NCBI GenBank assembly: GCA_034429715.1
Contig: DAOUFR010000112.1
Span: forward strand, 1 to 64,000
Direction: 5' to 3'
Source of the DNA: CAIMUM01 sp034429715
Lineage (GTDB): Bacteria; Chloroflexota; Dehalococcoidia; GIF9; UBA5629
Length of the DNA: 64,000 nt
The notes beneath the pieces are model-generated. The model was not told the origin of the DNA. It searched no databases and saw only the letters and a program-made list of their open reading frames with translations. Shown here in pieces: positions 8,664-16,895 of the stretch (position 1 is its first letter; every line of letters starts with the position of its first letter). Both the position numbers and the translations under genes were made by a program.

Positions 8664-9296
8664 ATGAACGAAAGATTGGCCATCTTTATCGATGGCAGTA
8701 ACCTTTACCACTCGCTGAAAAACAACTTTAAACGCTTCGATCTCAATTTCGGCGAGTTCACCAGGAAGCTGTGCGGCAGCAGGCAGCTGATACGCACCTA
8801 CTACTATAACGTGCTGCAGGAGTCCAACAAGGGATCCGAGGGCTCCCGCGAGCAGCAGGAGTTTTTAGAGACGCTGCGCAAAACGCCCTACCTGGAGTTG
8901 AGGCTGGGCACCACCAAGCTTTCACAGGGTATACCGGTTGAGCGCGGCATAGACGTAATGCTGGCCACCGACCTGCTGTACTTCGCGGCCAACAATACTT
9001 ATGATACGGCCGTGCTGGTCAGCGGAGACTCGGACTTCAATTACACGGTGCAGACTGTGAAAAATATGGGCAAACACGTGGAAGTAGCCTATTTCGAGAA
9101 CGCTGCATCAAGAGACCTGATTAATTCGGCTGACTTTCTGCACCAGCTCGACAGCAAGTTTTTCACATCTCTCTGGACCTCGGGACAACGAAAACATATC
9201 CGGAGAAAACCCCGCTACAGGAGGCAGGCTGCTGTGGCAATCGCTAATTCCCCTTCGACGGAAGACCAGGGAACCGCTCAACAAGAGCTTCTCTGA
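8664..9296 (+). CDS. NYN-domain (LabA/DUF88-type) putative RNase
   Basis: This 210-residue protein starts with LAIFIDGSNLYHSLKNNF, the first acidic motif of the NYN/PIN-like nuclease fold. The central acidic motifs are VERGIDVMLATDLLYFAANNTYDTAVLVSGDSDF, and the core ends near residue 165. The C-terminal tail is basic (RKHIRRKPRYRRQAA) and may bind nucleic acid. NYN proteins are predicted metal-dependent RNases; the actual substrate is unknown. It has a clear GAGAGGAG ribosome site before the ATG at 8664. Its 3' end overlaps the convergent gene at 9244-9525 by 53 bp. Confidence 0.88.
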   Translation: MNERLAIFIDGSNLYHSLKNNFKRFDLNFGEFTRKLCGSRQLIRTYYYNVLQESNKGSEGSREQQEFLETLRKTPYLELRLGTTKLSQGIPVERGIDVMLATDLLYFAANNTYDTAVLVSGDSDFNYTVQTVKNMGKHVEVAYFENAASRDLINSADFLHQLDSKFFTSLWTSGQRKHIRRKPRYRRQAAVAIANSPSTEDQGTAQQELL

Positions 9297-9525
9297 TTGC
9301 CGGACATTCGGAATACACCTGCTGGAGAGTGACCTCCTCCCCGCTTGCCCTCAGCACACGCACGTCAGGATATCGTTCTACCAGCAAATAGGCGGGCTGC
9401 CTGTAAGCGTAAAATGAAACGGTTCCACCGATATCCGCCCAGGTTAGAGTGGACCTGACTATCGGTGTCAGCTTCACCCCCGAAACCTCGTGCGCCTCTC
9501 CGCAGCTGATTAGCTCTTTATGCAT
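9244..9525 (-). CDS. Small hypothetical protein, 93 aa
   Basis: The product was not recognised. The minus-strand start at 9525 is preceded by GGAGGTCC, a strong ribosome site. It overlaps the end of the DUF2953 gene by 16 bp, which supports a real gene in a three-gene minus-strand operon (GerW-like, DUF2953, this gene). The protein has no membrane helix or cysteine cluster; the middle (IGGTVSFYAYRQPAYLLVERYPDVRVLRASGEEV) looks like beta strands. The last 53 bp overlap the end of the NYN gene on the other strand. Confidence 0.65.
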   Translation of the reverse strand: MHKELISCGEAHEVSGVKLTPIVRSTLTWADIGGTVSFYAYRQPAYLLVERYPDVRVLRASGEEVTLQQVYSECPAIREALVERFPGLPSKGN

Positions 9526-10103
9526 GGACCTCCAGCCATTATCTTCCTCGCCCGTCGAAATTCGGGAGAGAGGGCAAATCCCAGGCAGGGTACAAGCATG
9601 TGAACAGGACGGACCTGCAGATCGCCGCAGATATCCCCCTCCAGAAAAAGTTCTTCCTCAAAAGCGGGCTGAATTAAGACTGCGCCGTCAAACCTTTGAT
9701 TTAAATACAAAACAGCAGGTATGAAAATTCCCGCCAGCATGCCGGTATAATAATCGTCCCCCAGGCTCACCCTTAGATCCGATTGAATGGACTGCACCCT
9801 CACCCGATGGTATATTTGCTTGATCAGCAGTTTGATCCTTGCTCCCAGGCCTTTGACCTGTGCAACATCAAGCATTTGGGACATCGTGTCATGTCCGGTC
9901 TTTTCAAGTTCAACCTTGGCTGGCTTTTTTTCGCGCGCGTGTGCGCTGGACATCTCCCATGACAGCAGCCCGAAAAAGCATTCAATTCTTGCCTTGAAGG
10001 TGGCGCCGCCGTGGAAGCTGGCCGACAGCCGGATGCCCAGCGGAAGCACCAGCAGTAGAATTATAAGGGCAAGTATTGCAAGAACGATGATAAGCGGGGC
10101 CAA
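9510..10103 (-). CDS. DUF2953 domain-containing membrane protein
   Basis: This 197-residue protein has one N-terminal membrane helix (about residues 3-26) and then a DUF2953-like body that starts 'ASFHGGATFKARIECFFGLLSWEM'. It has a second conserved part near 'RVQSIQSDLRVSLGDDYYTGMLAGIF'. The TTG at 10103 is chosen because AGGAG lies just upstream inside the end of the preceding gene. In Firmicutes this family (YtfI) is encoded next to YtfJ/GerW, and the same pairing is seen here with a 3-bp gap. Its molecular role is unknown. Confidence 0.78.
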   Translation of the reverse strand: MAPLIIVLAILALIILLLVLPLGIRLSASFHGGATFKARIECFFGLLSWEMSSAHAREKKPAKVELEKTGHDTMSQMLDVAQVKGLGARIKLLIKQIYHRVRVQSIQSDLRVSLGDDYYTGMLAGIFIPAVLYLNQRFDGAVLIQPAFEEELFLEGDICGDLQVRPVHMLVPCLGFALSPEFRRARKIMAGGPCIKS

Positions 10104-10106
10104 CGA

Positions 10107-10481
10107 TTACTCCTTCTTGCGTTCACCCCACCTGTCAGCGATCTTTTCAACCACGCCGGGAACCTTTTCACCCAGTTTCTCCAGAGCTGCGGCCACGCTG
10201 CTCTTGATAGGTTCTATGCGCACCCCGTCCTTGTCAATGATAATTATGGCAATCGGCCGCATTCCACCTGCGCCACCTGTTCCGCCCTTGAGGCCGTCAC
10301 CGCTCTGCTTGGCATCAGCCTTTCCCGCGCCTCCCGCCGCGCCGAAACCGAACCCCATGCTGAGCAAAGGTATAAGCGTTGTTTCACCTACGGTGATGGG
10401 TTCACCGATGACCGTCTTGCTGCTGAGGACCTTCTCGATCTGACTGATGGTGGTCCTCACCATGTTTTCAACATCTTCCAT
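10107..10481 (-). CDS. GerW (YtfJ)-family protein
   Basis: This 124-residue protein has the family pattern. An N-terminal amphipathic part (ENMVRTTISQIEKVLSSKTVIGEPITVGETTLIPLLSMGFGFGAAGG) is followed by a Gly-rich loop and then by RPIAIIIIDKDGVRIEPI. In Bacillus the member YtfJ is tied to sporulation and germination, but the family is common in non-sporulating bacteria, so no sporulation role should be read from it. It lies first in the minus-strand operon with DUF2953. Confidence 0.82.
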   Translation of the reverse strand: MEDVENMVRTTISQIEKVLSSKTVIGEPITVGETTLIPLLSMGFGFGAAGGAGKADAKQSGDGLKGGTGGAGGMRPIAIIIIDKDGVRIEPIKSSVAAALEKLGEKVPGVVEKIADRWGERKKE

Positions 10482-10578
10482 TAAGGCGCCCCCTTATTTA
10501 AGGACTATTCTCAATATAACGCTGCTTACTTAGTATTTTACATCAATCACAGACGGCAAGGCGAAGCAATTTATAACG

Positions 10579-11274
10579 TCACTTCGTCGCGTGATATATC
10601 TCGAGATTGCCGATATCGATCCACTTCTCTTTAAATGGATAGGCGATTACATTGTCGATGCCGACCAGGTGGGTGATAAAAACCCCCAGGTTATCCCGAA
10701 CAGCTTTTTCGCAGAACGCGCTTATAACGGGAAATATCCTGGGCGGCAATATCCAGCAGGCCGTGGCCACAAGGCTGGTTTTAGGCGCGGCCGGCTTCTC
10801 CTCAAGCTCGATGATGCGGTCGCCTTCGATCTTCACCACTCCATACTGAGTAGCCCTGGAAGGGTGGCCTACATCATACACGGCCACCAGAACATGCCGG
10901 CCATCGTATGCGGCCAGGAAGCGGGAAAGGTCGAACTCGAAATAATTGTCGGCGCCGAAAAGCAGCAGGTCCTCGGTTATATTCTTCTGTTTTATCCAGT
11001 AGTTCAGCGAGCCGATGGCTCCCAGCTTCTCGTCCTCCGACCTGACGTTCTCAACACATATATCGATATCGCGTCCTTGCTCCCTGCCCCATTCCCGAAA
11101 ATCATGCTCAAATTTCGTATTCACGTTAACCAGTATCTCGATTTCCCGGGGTATCTTGTCCACAATGTGGTTGATCATGGGTTTGCCCTTGTAGGGTAAA
11201 AGCGCTTTGGCCCGGTTCATCGTTAACGGATATAGCCTGGTACCGAAACCGCTGGCAAGGATCAAACATTTCAT
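10579..11274 (-). CDS. Nucleotidyltransferase family protein (sugar-1-phosphate NTP transferase)
   Basis: This 231-residue protein begins MKCLILASGFGTRLYPLTMN and continues AKALLPYKGKPMINHI. This is the nucleotide-binding loop and substrate region of sugar-1-phosphate nucleotidyltransferases (RmlA/GlmU/GCD1 type). DLLLFGADNYFEFDL supplies the metal-binding acidic pair region. It has no C-terminal left-handed beta-helix, so it is a single-domain enzyme. It probably makes an NDP-sugar for cell-surface glycans; the sugar and base are not resolved. The gene stands alone on the minus strand, divergent from the metallopeptidase at 11384. Confidence 0.85.
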   Translation of the reverse strand: MKCLILASGFGTRLYPLTMNRAKALLPYKGKPMINHIVDKIPREIEILVNVNTKFEHDFREWGREQGRDIDICVENVRSEDEKLGAIGSLNYWIKQKNITEDLLLFGADNYFEFDLSRFLAAYDGRHVLVAVYDVGHPSRATQYGVVKIEGDRIIELEEKPAAPKTSLVATACWILPPRIFPVISAFCEKAVRDNLGVFITHLVGIDNVIAYPFKEKWIDIGNLEIYHATK

Positions 11275-11383
11275 CTCAGAACAATCCTTTTCGCTAGATA
11301 GGCCTGAACCGAATTTGCATTTTACTCCACCGTCACCCTGTAATCAATTATAATTGTGTCAGGTATTGGCAAGGACTTGAGCA

Positions 11384-12163
11384 TTGAATCCCATCAGCGC
11401 CGTAATAAAACGACACCACCGCCTCACCCTCATAGGCAAATCTGAGGTCAACCTGCAGGGCAACTCCATCAGTTACAGCCTAAAGCAAAGCCCCAGGACC
11501 AGGGGCATCAGGCTCGAGATCCGCAGCGAAACGGGCCTTACAGTAGTTGTCCCCAAGAAGTACACGCGGCAACAGGTGGAGGACATACTCCGGCAAAAGT
11601 CTCGCTGGATACTAAAACACCTGCCGGCCAACAAGCCGGTCCAAATGCCGCTTTTTACCCACGAGCTCGGCCAGGGCGACAGGCTGCATTTCATGGGCAG
11701 GCCGATCGAAATCAGCATCAGCACTGTGAAATCGGCAACATCCTCGGCCGTACTGGATGGCCATAAACTACTGATCTCCACAGGAGCAAGGGACGGCGCT
11801 ATACCCCGAATCCTTGAGAAGTGGTACAGACAGCAGGCTGCGATGGTCTTCAGGCAAAAGGCCGATAGCTTCCAGCAAACTATGGGCCTGCACTACAACA
11901 GCATTTTCATACGCGGGCAGAGAACACGCTGGGGCAGCTGTTCACCTGCAGGCAACCTGACATTGAACTGGAAACTGCTGATGGCGCCTGAAGAAATCAT
12001 CGACTACGTGGTTATACACGAACTGACCCACCTCAGACATATGAACCATTCGAAAAAATTCTGGGACATGGTGGAGCAGTACTGCCCGGACTGGAGGAGA
12101 TATCGGAAATGGCTTGTCACACACGAAGACGAGCTCAAGGCACGCGCTTCTTTTAAGCTATAA
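11384..12163 (+). CDS. YgjP-like (DUF45/SprT-type) zinc metallopeptidase
   Basis: This 259-residue protein carries the zinc site VVIHELTHLRHMNHSKKFW (HExxH, with a third His nearby) near residue 205. The N-terminal part (RTRGIRLEIRSETGLTVVVPKKY) is the usual YgjP beta region. Before the zinc motif lies 'RWGSCSPAGNLTLNWKLLMAP', a family hallmark. It is probably cytosolic, and its substrate is unknown. The start used is the TTG at 11384; a downstream start is possible because the first 20 residues are not typical. Confidence 0.87.
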   Translation: MNPISAVIKRHHRLTLIGKSEVNLQGNSISYSLKQSPRTRGIRLEIRSETGLTVVVPKKYTRQQVEDILRQKSRWILKHLPANKPVQMPLFTHELGQGDRLHFMGRPIEISISTVKSATSSAVLDGHKLLISTGARDGAIPRILEKWYRQQAAMVFRQKADSFQQTMGLHYNSIFIRGQRTRWGSCSPAGNLTLNWKLLMAPEEIIDYVVIHELTHLRHMNHSKKFWDMVEQYCPDWRRYRKWLVTHEDELKARASFKL

Positions 12164-12190
12164 TCTTGTATATCGTCACTGGAGGTGGCC

Positions 12191-12526
12191 ATGAAAGTAC
12201 ATCATTACCGGGAAGTCGAAGCTGTTGAGGCCGCTGCCGGCGTGCGCATGCACATTGTGGCCGGACCAAAGGAGGGCGCCCCCAATTTCATCATGCGTGT
12301 CTTTGAGATAGAGCCGGGCAGCAATACCCCCTTTCATCAACACGATTGGGAGCATGAGATTTTTATACTTGAAGGCCCTGCCGCGGTCAAACATAAGGAT
12401 GGAGAGACTTCGCTCAAGCCGGGTCATGCCATTTTTATACCGGCCAATGAAATGCACGGCATTCTAAATAAGGGAGACCGCACGGTCAAACTGATCTGCG
12501 TCATACCCAACGTGGATAAAAAATAA
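12191..12526 (+). CDS. Small cupin-2 domain protein
   Basis: This 111-residue protein is a single cupin barrel. Motif 1 is GSNTPFHQHDWEHEIFILEG, with two His and a Glu for metal binding. Motif 2 is FIPANEMHGILN. The ATG at 12191 is preferred over an in-frame GTG at 12185 because GGAGG at 12181-12185 is well placed for the ATG. Such proteins bind a metal and act as small isomerases, dioxygenases or sensors; no substrate is indicated. It lies 27 bp after the metallopeptidase gene. Confidence 0.85.
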   Translation: MKVHHYREVEAVEAAAGVRMHIVAGPKEGAPNFIMRVFEIEPGSNTPFHQHDWEHEIFILEGPAAVKHKDGETSLKPGHAIFIPANEMHGILNKGDRTVKLICVIPNVDKK

Positions 12527-12624
12527 TGGCCTTTCCAGATGTCCCTATCGGTTGACACAGGCTTCGAACAGGGTTTAACATATATCTTCGTTGTGTATTT
12601 GTCGACCTTTGAGAGAAATTGCTG

Positions 12625-13215
12625 ATGGCTGCTAAGTCTTCCCTCGACAATAAACCGCTGGAAATCAGGTGGCACGGACGCGGCGGCCAGGGTGCGATCA
12701 CAGCCGCCAAGATAATTGCTGAGGCAGCGTATGCCAAAGGATTCAAAGGAATAACTGCAGCGCCCTCCTTCGGGGCCGAGAGACGCGGCGCACCGGTCAG
12801 CGCTTCAACCCGGATATCCACCGAGCCTGTTCTGGTAGTATCGCAGGTCGAATATCCACACATTGTAGTTGTACTCGATCATACACTGCTCAAATATCCC
12901 GATGTGACCCAGGGCCTGGGCAAAAACGGCTGGCTGATAGTAAATTCCCCGCTTTCGCCCAGGGAACTTGGTATAAAGGGGGAGTTCAATATAGCGACTG
13001 CCGATGCCACCAAAGTGTGCCAGGACCTCGAACTGATTGTGGCAGGGCTGGTCATAGTTAATACAGCCATACTGGGAGCGCTGGTAAAGGCAACTAAAAT
13101 AGTGGATATACCGACCCTGGAAAAAGTTGTGCGCGAGCGTTTTTCGCGCAATACTGTGGATATCAACCTGGCCGCAATAAACAGGACTTACGAGATAACA
13201 AGGGTGGGCAAATAA
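12625..13215 (+). CDS. porC: Pyruvate/2-oxoacid:ferredoxin oxidoreductase, gamma subunit
   Basis: This 197-residue protein begins with KPLEIRWHGRGGQGAITAAKIIAEAAYAKG, the gamma-domain signature of the 2-oxoacid:acceptor oxidoreductases. PSFGAERRGAPVSASTRIS is the second conserved stretch. The ATG at 12625 is preferred to the TTG at 12619. It is the first gene of a gamma-delta-alpha-beta operon, the order seen in four-subunit archaeal-type and many anaerobic bacterial enzymes. The complex decarboxylates pyruvate (or another 2-oxoacid) to acetyl-CoA and reduces ferredoxin, or runs in reverse for CO2 fixation. Confidence 0.93.
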   Translation: MAAKSSLDNKPLEIRWHGRGGQGAITAAKIIAEAAYAKGFKGITAAPSFGAERRGAPVSASTRISTEPVLVVSQVEYPHIVVVLDHTLLKYPDVTQGLGKNGWLIVNSPLSPRELGIKGEFNIATADATKVCQDLELIVAGLVIVNTAILGALVKATKIVDIPTLEKVVRERFSRNTVDINLAAINRTYEITRVGK

Positions 13216-13226
13216 GGTTTAATATC

Positions 13227-13523
13227 ATGGGTACCAGAGATTGCAACCACATCTGCGATGAGTCGTCGCCCGGCATCGGCGAGGCTGGCAGGACCGGTGA
13301 ATGGCGCACGCACCTTCCGGTCATAGACGACAAGAGATGTACTGCTTCAAAATTAAACAAGCCGACCTGCTTTCTCTGCTGGCTCTATTGCCCCGAGGCC
13401 GTCATGACCCGGTCGATACCGCCTTCGATAGACCTCGAATACTGTAAGGGATGCGGTATCTGCGCGCAGGTCTGCCCGGTGCAGGCCATAACAATGATTC
13501 CAGAAGAGAAAAAACTGGGCTGA
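13227..13523 (+). CDS. porD: Pyruvate/2-oxoacid:ferredoxin oxidoreductase, delta (2x[4Fe-4S]) subunit
   Basis: This 98-residue protein carries two ferredoxin motifs. The first is CTASKLNKPTCFLCWLYCPE, in which the first Cys is more widely spaced than usual (C-x9-C-x2-C-x3-C). The second is the classic CKGCGICAQVCP. The N-terminal part (GEAGRTGEWRTHLPVIDDKRC) is typical of PorD. It links the thiamine-diphosphate active site to external ferredoxin. It lies 11 bp after porC and 4 bp before porA. Confidence 0.93.
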   Translation: MGTRDCNHICDESSPGIGEAGRTGEWRTHLPVIDDKRCTASKLNKPTCFLCWLYCPEAVMTRSIPPSIDLEYCKGCGICAQVCPVQAITMIPEEKKLG

Positions 13524-13527
13524 CATT

Positions 13528-14748
13528 ATGGCAGTACAGAGAAAATCAAATATACATATCCTTGACGGAAACCAGGCGGCGGCTATAGCGGCCAAGCTGA
13601 GCCGTGTGCAGGTCGTGGCCGCTTACCCCATCACTCCACAGACACCGCTCACCGAGAAGCTCTCGCACTTCGTGGAGGACGGCCAGCTCAAGGCCGAGTA
13701 CGTGGCAGTGGAAAGCGAGCACAGCGCCATGGCGGTTTGCACCTCCGCCTCTATCGTAGGCGCCCGGGCTTTCACAGCCACCAGCTCACACGGGCTGGCA
13801 TATATGCACGAGATGCTGCACTGGGCTGCCGGAGCGCGTCTGCCCATTGTCATGGCATGCGTGAACCGCGCCATCGGTGCGCCCTGGAATGTTCTCAACG
13901 ACCAGCAGGACTCGATCTCGCAGCGCGATACCGGCTGGATCCAGATATATTGCCGCAATAACCAGGACATCCTGGACACGGTTATACAGGCTTATCGCAT
14001 AGCAGAGAGCGTTTACGTGCCCGTCATGGTCTGCTACGACGGCTATATCCTGTCCCATACCGAGATGCCGGTCGACATACCCGAGCAGGTGGATGTCGAC
14101 CGATACCTGCCGCCCTATAAGCCTCATACAACGCTCGATCCGGAAAATCCCAAGAACTACAACCTGGTTACCCTGGCCAATCCCCGTGTGGGCGTGGACG
14201 GCAAGCTCTACCACGGATATATGGAGCTCAGGTACCTTCTGCAGGAAGCTCTGCAGAACTCCAGGGAGACGATTTTACAGGCGGGAAAGGAATTCAACGG
14301 TATATTCGGGCGCGATTACGCCAATATGTTCTGGGAAGACCGCAACGAGGATGCGGAGATCACCATCGTCGCCATGGGAAGCCTGGCCTCTGAAGCGATT
14401 GTAGCGGCGGACATACTGAGAGAGGAAGGTATCAAAGTGGGCGTGCTGGGACTGCGTGTTTTCCGCCCCTTCCCCAAGCAGGACGTAGTACAGGCCCTGC
14501 GCAAGTCCCGCTTGATCGTGGTTTTCGATAAAAACATCAGCTACGGCTCGGAGGGCGCAACCTGTTCCGAGATCAAATCGGCGCTATACGGCACATATAT
14601 CAACGCAGCCATCAGGAACTTCATCGTCGGGCTGGGCGGACGCGATGTAAAAGCCCGTGAGCTTGCTGAAGCGACAAAGAAAGCAATATCATCACTAAAA
14701 GAGACGGTCACCAACCCTGATTACCCCGAATGGATCTGCCATATTTAA
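13528..14748 (+). CDS. porA: Pyruvate/2-oxoacid:ferredoxin oxidoreductase, alpha subunit
   Basis: This 406-residue protein has the alpha-subunit opening ILDGNQAAAIAAKLSRVQVVAAYPITPQTPLTE. It continues with VAVESEHSAMAVCTSASIVGARAFTATSSHGLAYM, the conserved dimer-interface region. The C-terminal half carries the domain II fold (ITIVAMGSLASEAIVAADILREEGIKVGVLGLRVFRPFP). It forms the active site with PorB. Length and order support a complete four-subunit enzyme. Substrate preference cannot be read reliably, but pyruvate is most likely. Confidence 0.94.
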   Translation: MAVQRKSNIHILDGNQAAAIAAKLSRVQVVAAYPITPQTPLTEKLSHFVEDGQLKAEYVAVESEHSAMAVCTSASIVGARAFTATSSHGLAYMHEMLHWAAGARLPIVMACVNRAIGAPWNVLNDQQDSISQRDTGWIQIYCRNNQDILDTVIQAYRIAESVYVPVMVCYDGYILSHTEMPVDIPEQVDVDRYLPPYKPHTTLDPENPKNYNLVTLANPRVGVDGKLYHGYMELRYLLQEALQNSRETILQAGKEFNGIFGRDYANMFWEDRNEDAEITIVAMGSLASEAIVAADILREEGIKVGVLGLRVFRPFPKQDVVQALRKSRLIVVFDKNISYGSEGATCSEIKSALYGTYINAAIRNFIVGLGGRDVKARELAEATKKAISSLKETVTNPDYPEWICHI

Positions 14749-14760
14749 GGAAGAATCAAA

Positions 14761-15666
14761 TTGAAAGCGAACGCCGTTAATCTGATCGAGAAAGAATGGA
14801 TCTTGCCGGGCAACCGCACCTGCCCCGGGTGCGCCCTTTCACTGGCATACAGACACACTCTGAAGGCGCTCGAGGGACAATGTATCGTCACGGTACCTGC
14901 CAGCTGCGCAACTGTGCTTCACGGTATGTATCCCATAACCGCTGTGAACGTACCGTGCGTCAATACGCCCTTCGCTTCCACCGGCGCTTCAGCTACCGGA
15001 CTGGTGGCCGGGCTCAAGGCGCTGGGTAAGAAAGGAATAACCGTACTGGCATTCGCCGGAGACGGAGGCACACATGATATCGGCATACAGTCGCTGAGCG
15101 GCGCGGCTGAGCGCCAATATGATTTCATGTATATTTGCTATGACAACGAAGGCTATATGAACACGGGCAACCAGCGTTCGGGTTCCACGCCGCTGGGCGC
15201 CGTATCCGGGACCACGCCGATCCTGGGCAAACAGCAATATCAGAAAGACATGACGGCCATCATGGAGGCGCACGGCCTCCCCTACGTGGCAACATGTTCA
15301 GCCTCTTACCCGCTGGACCTTTATGAGAAAGTGAAAAAAGCTAAAACCATCGAAGGGACCAGGTTCATTCATATTCACACGCCCTGCCCGCCCGGATGGC
15401 TCTTCCCCTTCAGCGACACCATTAAATTCGGCGAGATGGCGGTGGAGACCGGCCTGGTCGTGCTCTACGAGATCGAGGACAACATCTTCAGGCTGACCTC
15501 AGCCAGTGAATCTCTGGCCCGCAAAGGAGGCAACCTGCAGCCGGTACGAGAGTACTTCAAATCTCAGGGCAGGTTCAAGACCATAACTGAGGAACAGATC
15601 GACGAGCTCCAGCAGTGGGTCAATGCCCGCTGGAAACAGTGCCTTAACAGGGCCACCAACCTTTAA
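14761..15666 (+). CDS. porB: Pyruvate/2-oxoacid:ferredoxin oxidoreductase, beta (TPP) subunit
   Basis: This 301-residue protein has the cluster motif NRTCPGCALSLAYRHTL near residue 20. The thiamine-diphosphate motif GDGGTHDIGIQSLSGAAERQYDFMYICYDNEGYMNTGNQRSG follows at about residue 100-140. A further Cys for the proximal cluster lies in CPPGW. The start is the TTG at 14761, preceded by AAGGAAG. It closes the porCDAB operon; 149 bp separate it from the first iron-sulfur paralogue. Confidence 0.95.
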   Translation: MKANAVNLIEKEWILPGNRTCPGCALSLAYRHTLKALEGQCIVTVPASCATVLHGMYPITAVNVPCVNTPFASTGASATGLVAGLKALGKKGITVLAFAGDGGTHDIGIQSLSGAAERQYDFMYICYDNEGYMNTGNQRSGSTPLGAVSGTTPILGKQQYQKDMTAIMEAHGLPYVATCSASYPLDLYEKVKKAKTIEGTRFIHIHTPCPPGWLFPFSDTIKFGEMAVETGLVVLYEIEDNIFRLTSASESLARKGGNLQPVREYFKSQGRFKTITEEQIDELQQWVNARWKQCLNRATNL

Positions 15667-15775
15667 CCTCAACCGGCGCCGATTATTCAGCATAATCGCC
15701 CGGCTACCAATCCATTTAAATCACTGCTTGACAATCACCACGCCATCTTGATAGACTGCATACAAATATCCCGCA

Positions 15776-15791
15776 CACAAATTGTTTTGTG
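15776..15791. promoter_or_regulatory. Inverted repeat upstream of the iron-sulfur paralogues
   Basis: CACAAA-TTGT-TTTGTG is a perfect 6-bp inverted repeat 25 bp before the start of the first of three tandem paralogues. A TTGACA lies further upstream at about 15728, but no well-spaced -10 was found with it. The repeat could be an operator or a small hairpin in the leader. The spacing is not that of a standard CRP/FNR site. Confidence 0.35.
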
Positions 15792-15815
15792 CAAAAGTAT
15801 ATTAAGAGGTGAGAG

Positions 15816-16868
15816 ATGGCTGACCCGGCTTATGAGAAACTGGCAGGCGCCCTCAATGCTCGTTCCATGGTTTTCCCTGCTGTCAAATGCGATGAGTTCT
15901 ATGACCTTGTGGAGTTCCTCTTTACTCCGGAAGAAGCTGCTATCGTAGTGGCCATGCCGCTTGAGTTGAGCAGAGTTGAAGAGATAGCTGCCAACCTGCC
16001 CGCCAAAGACCTGAAGAAGCTGGAGGGGCAGCTTGAGGTCATGGCTGACAAGGGCTTGATACATATCCGCGAGAGGGACGGCGTAAAGCTGTACGAGGCC
16101 CTTCCCTTTGTGCCCGGCATCACCGAATTCCAACTCATGAAAGGAATAGTCGATGAGAGGCACAAGAAGATCGCTACATTGTTGAAAAACTATTCGAAAG
16201 CAATGATCAGGACCATGCTGTCGGCCGATGCTCCTCCCCTCGAATCCTCGGCGCCCGGACGCAAGATACCGGTGGACCGCTCTATCGATGATAAGAGCAC
16301 AATCGTGCCACTGCATGAGTTGAGAGAGCTGCTGCTGAAGACGGAGTACATCTCTGTGGGAACATGCATCTGCAGACACCAGGGCGCGCTATTGGGCAGG
16401 CCGTCCGCCAAACCCGTCAACAACTGCATGGTACTGGGCGAGTCCGCAAAATTTGCCGCGGAAAGGGGATTTACAACACGTCTCACCAGGGAAGAGGCCA
16501 TAAAGCGTATCGAAGAAGCGGAGGAAGCGGGGCTTATTCATTCATTCGCCAACAGCCCGGACAGGTTCACTAATCTACTGTGCAACTGCTATAAGGATCT
16601 GTGCTTAATCATACGCATGACCAGCAAGTCCCCAGCACCCAGCACAGCCGTGAATGCGAGGTACCTGGTCAGGATAGATGAAGGCAATTGCACCGGTTGC
16701 GAGGCCTGCATACCCAGGTGCCAGATGGACGCTCTCAAGATGGTTGACGGCAGATTATTACGGGATGAGATACGCTGCATCGGCTGCGGCCTGTGTATGT
16801 GGGTCTGCCCCACCGATGCGCTCGTGCTTGAACCCAGGCCGGCCAGCAAAATCCCCCTGCGTGGTTGA
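15816..16868 (+). CDS. Winged-helix-like/Cys-module/2x[4Fe-4S] protein, paralogue 1
   Basis: This 350-residue protein is the first of three tandem paralogues. Residues 1-115 look like a winged-helix region ending LPFVPGITEFQLMKG. A Cys-rich module follows with C184-x-C186-R-H, C204, C256-N-C258 and C263. Two [4Fe-4S] motifs close it: C292/295/298/302 (CTGCEACIPRC) and C321/324/327/331 (CIGCGLCMWVCP). Cys25 is also conserved in all three copies. Here the CNCC element of the other copies reads CNCYKDLC, so one Cys is lost. It is soluble and probably an electron carrier or redox-active regulator. It has GAGGTGAGAG before the ATG and follows porB. The true partner is unknown. Confidence 0.8.
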   Translation: MADPAYEKLAGALNARSMVFPAVKCDEFYDLVEFLFTPEEAAIVVAMPLELSRVEEIAANLPAKDLKKLEGQLEVMADKGLIHIRERDGVKLYEALPFVPGITEFQLMKGIVDERHKKIATLLKNYSKAMIRTMLSADAPPLESSAPGRKIPVDRSIDDKSTIVPLHELRELLLKTEYISVGTCICRHQGALLGRPSAKPVNNCMVLGESAKFAAERGFTTRLTREEAIKRIEEAEEAGLIHSFANSPDRFTNLLCNCYKDLCLIIRMTSKSPAPSTAVNARYLVRIDEGNCTGCEACIPRCQMDALKMVDGRLLRDEIRCIGCGLCMWVCPTDALVLEPRPASKIPLRG

Positions 16869-16895
16869 CCATATTAATAATTACGGAGGTTTGTT

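Noticed and set aside
10107..10481. Inferring sporulation from the GerW-like gene
   Set aside because: The family is common in bacteria that do not form spores, and no other sporulation gene is present.
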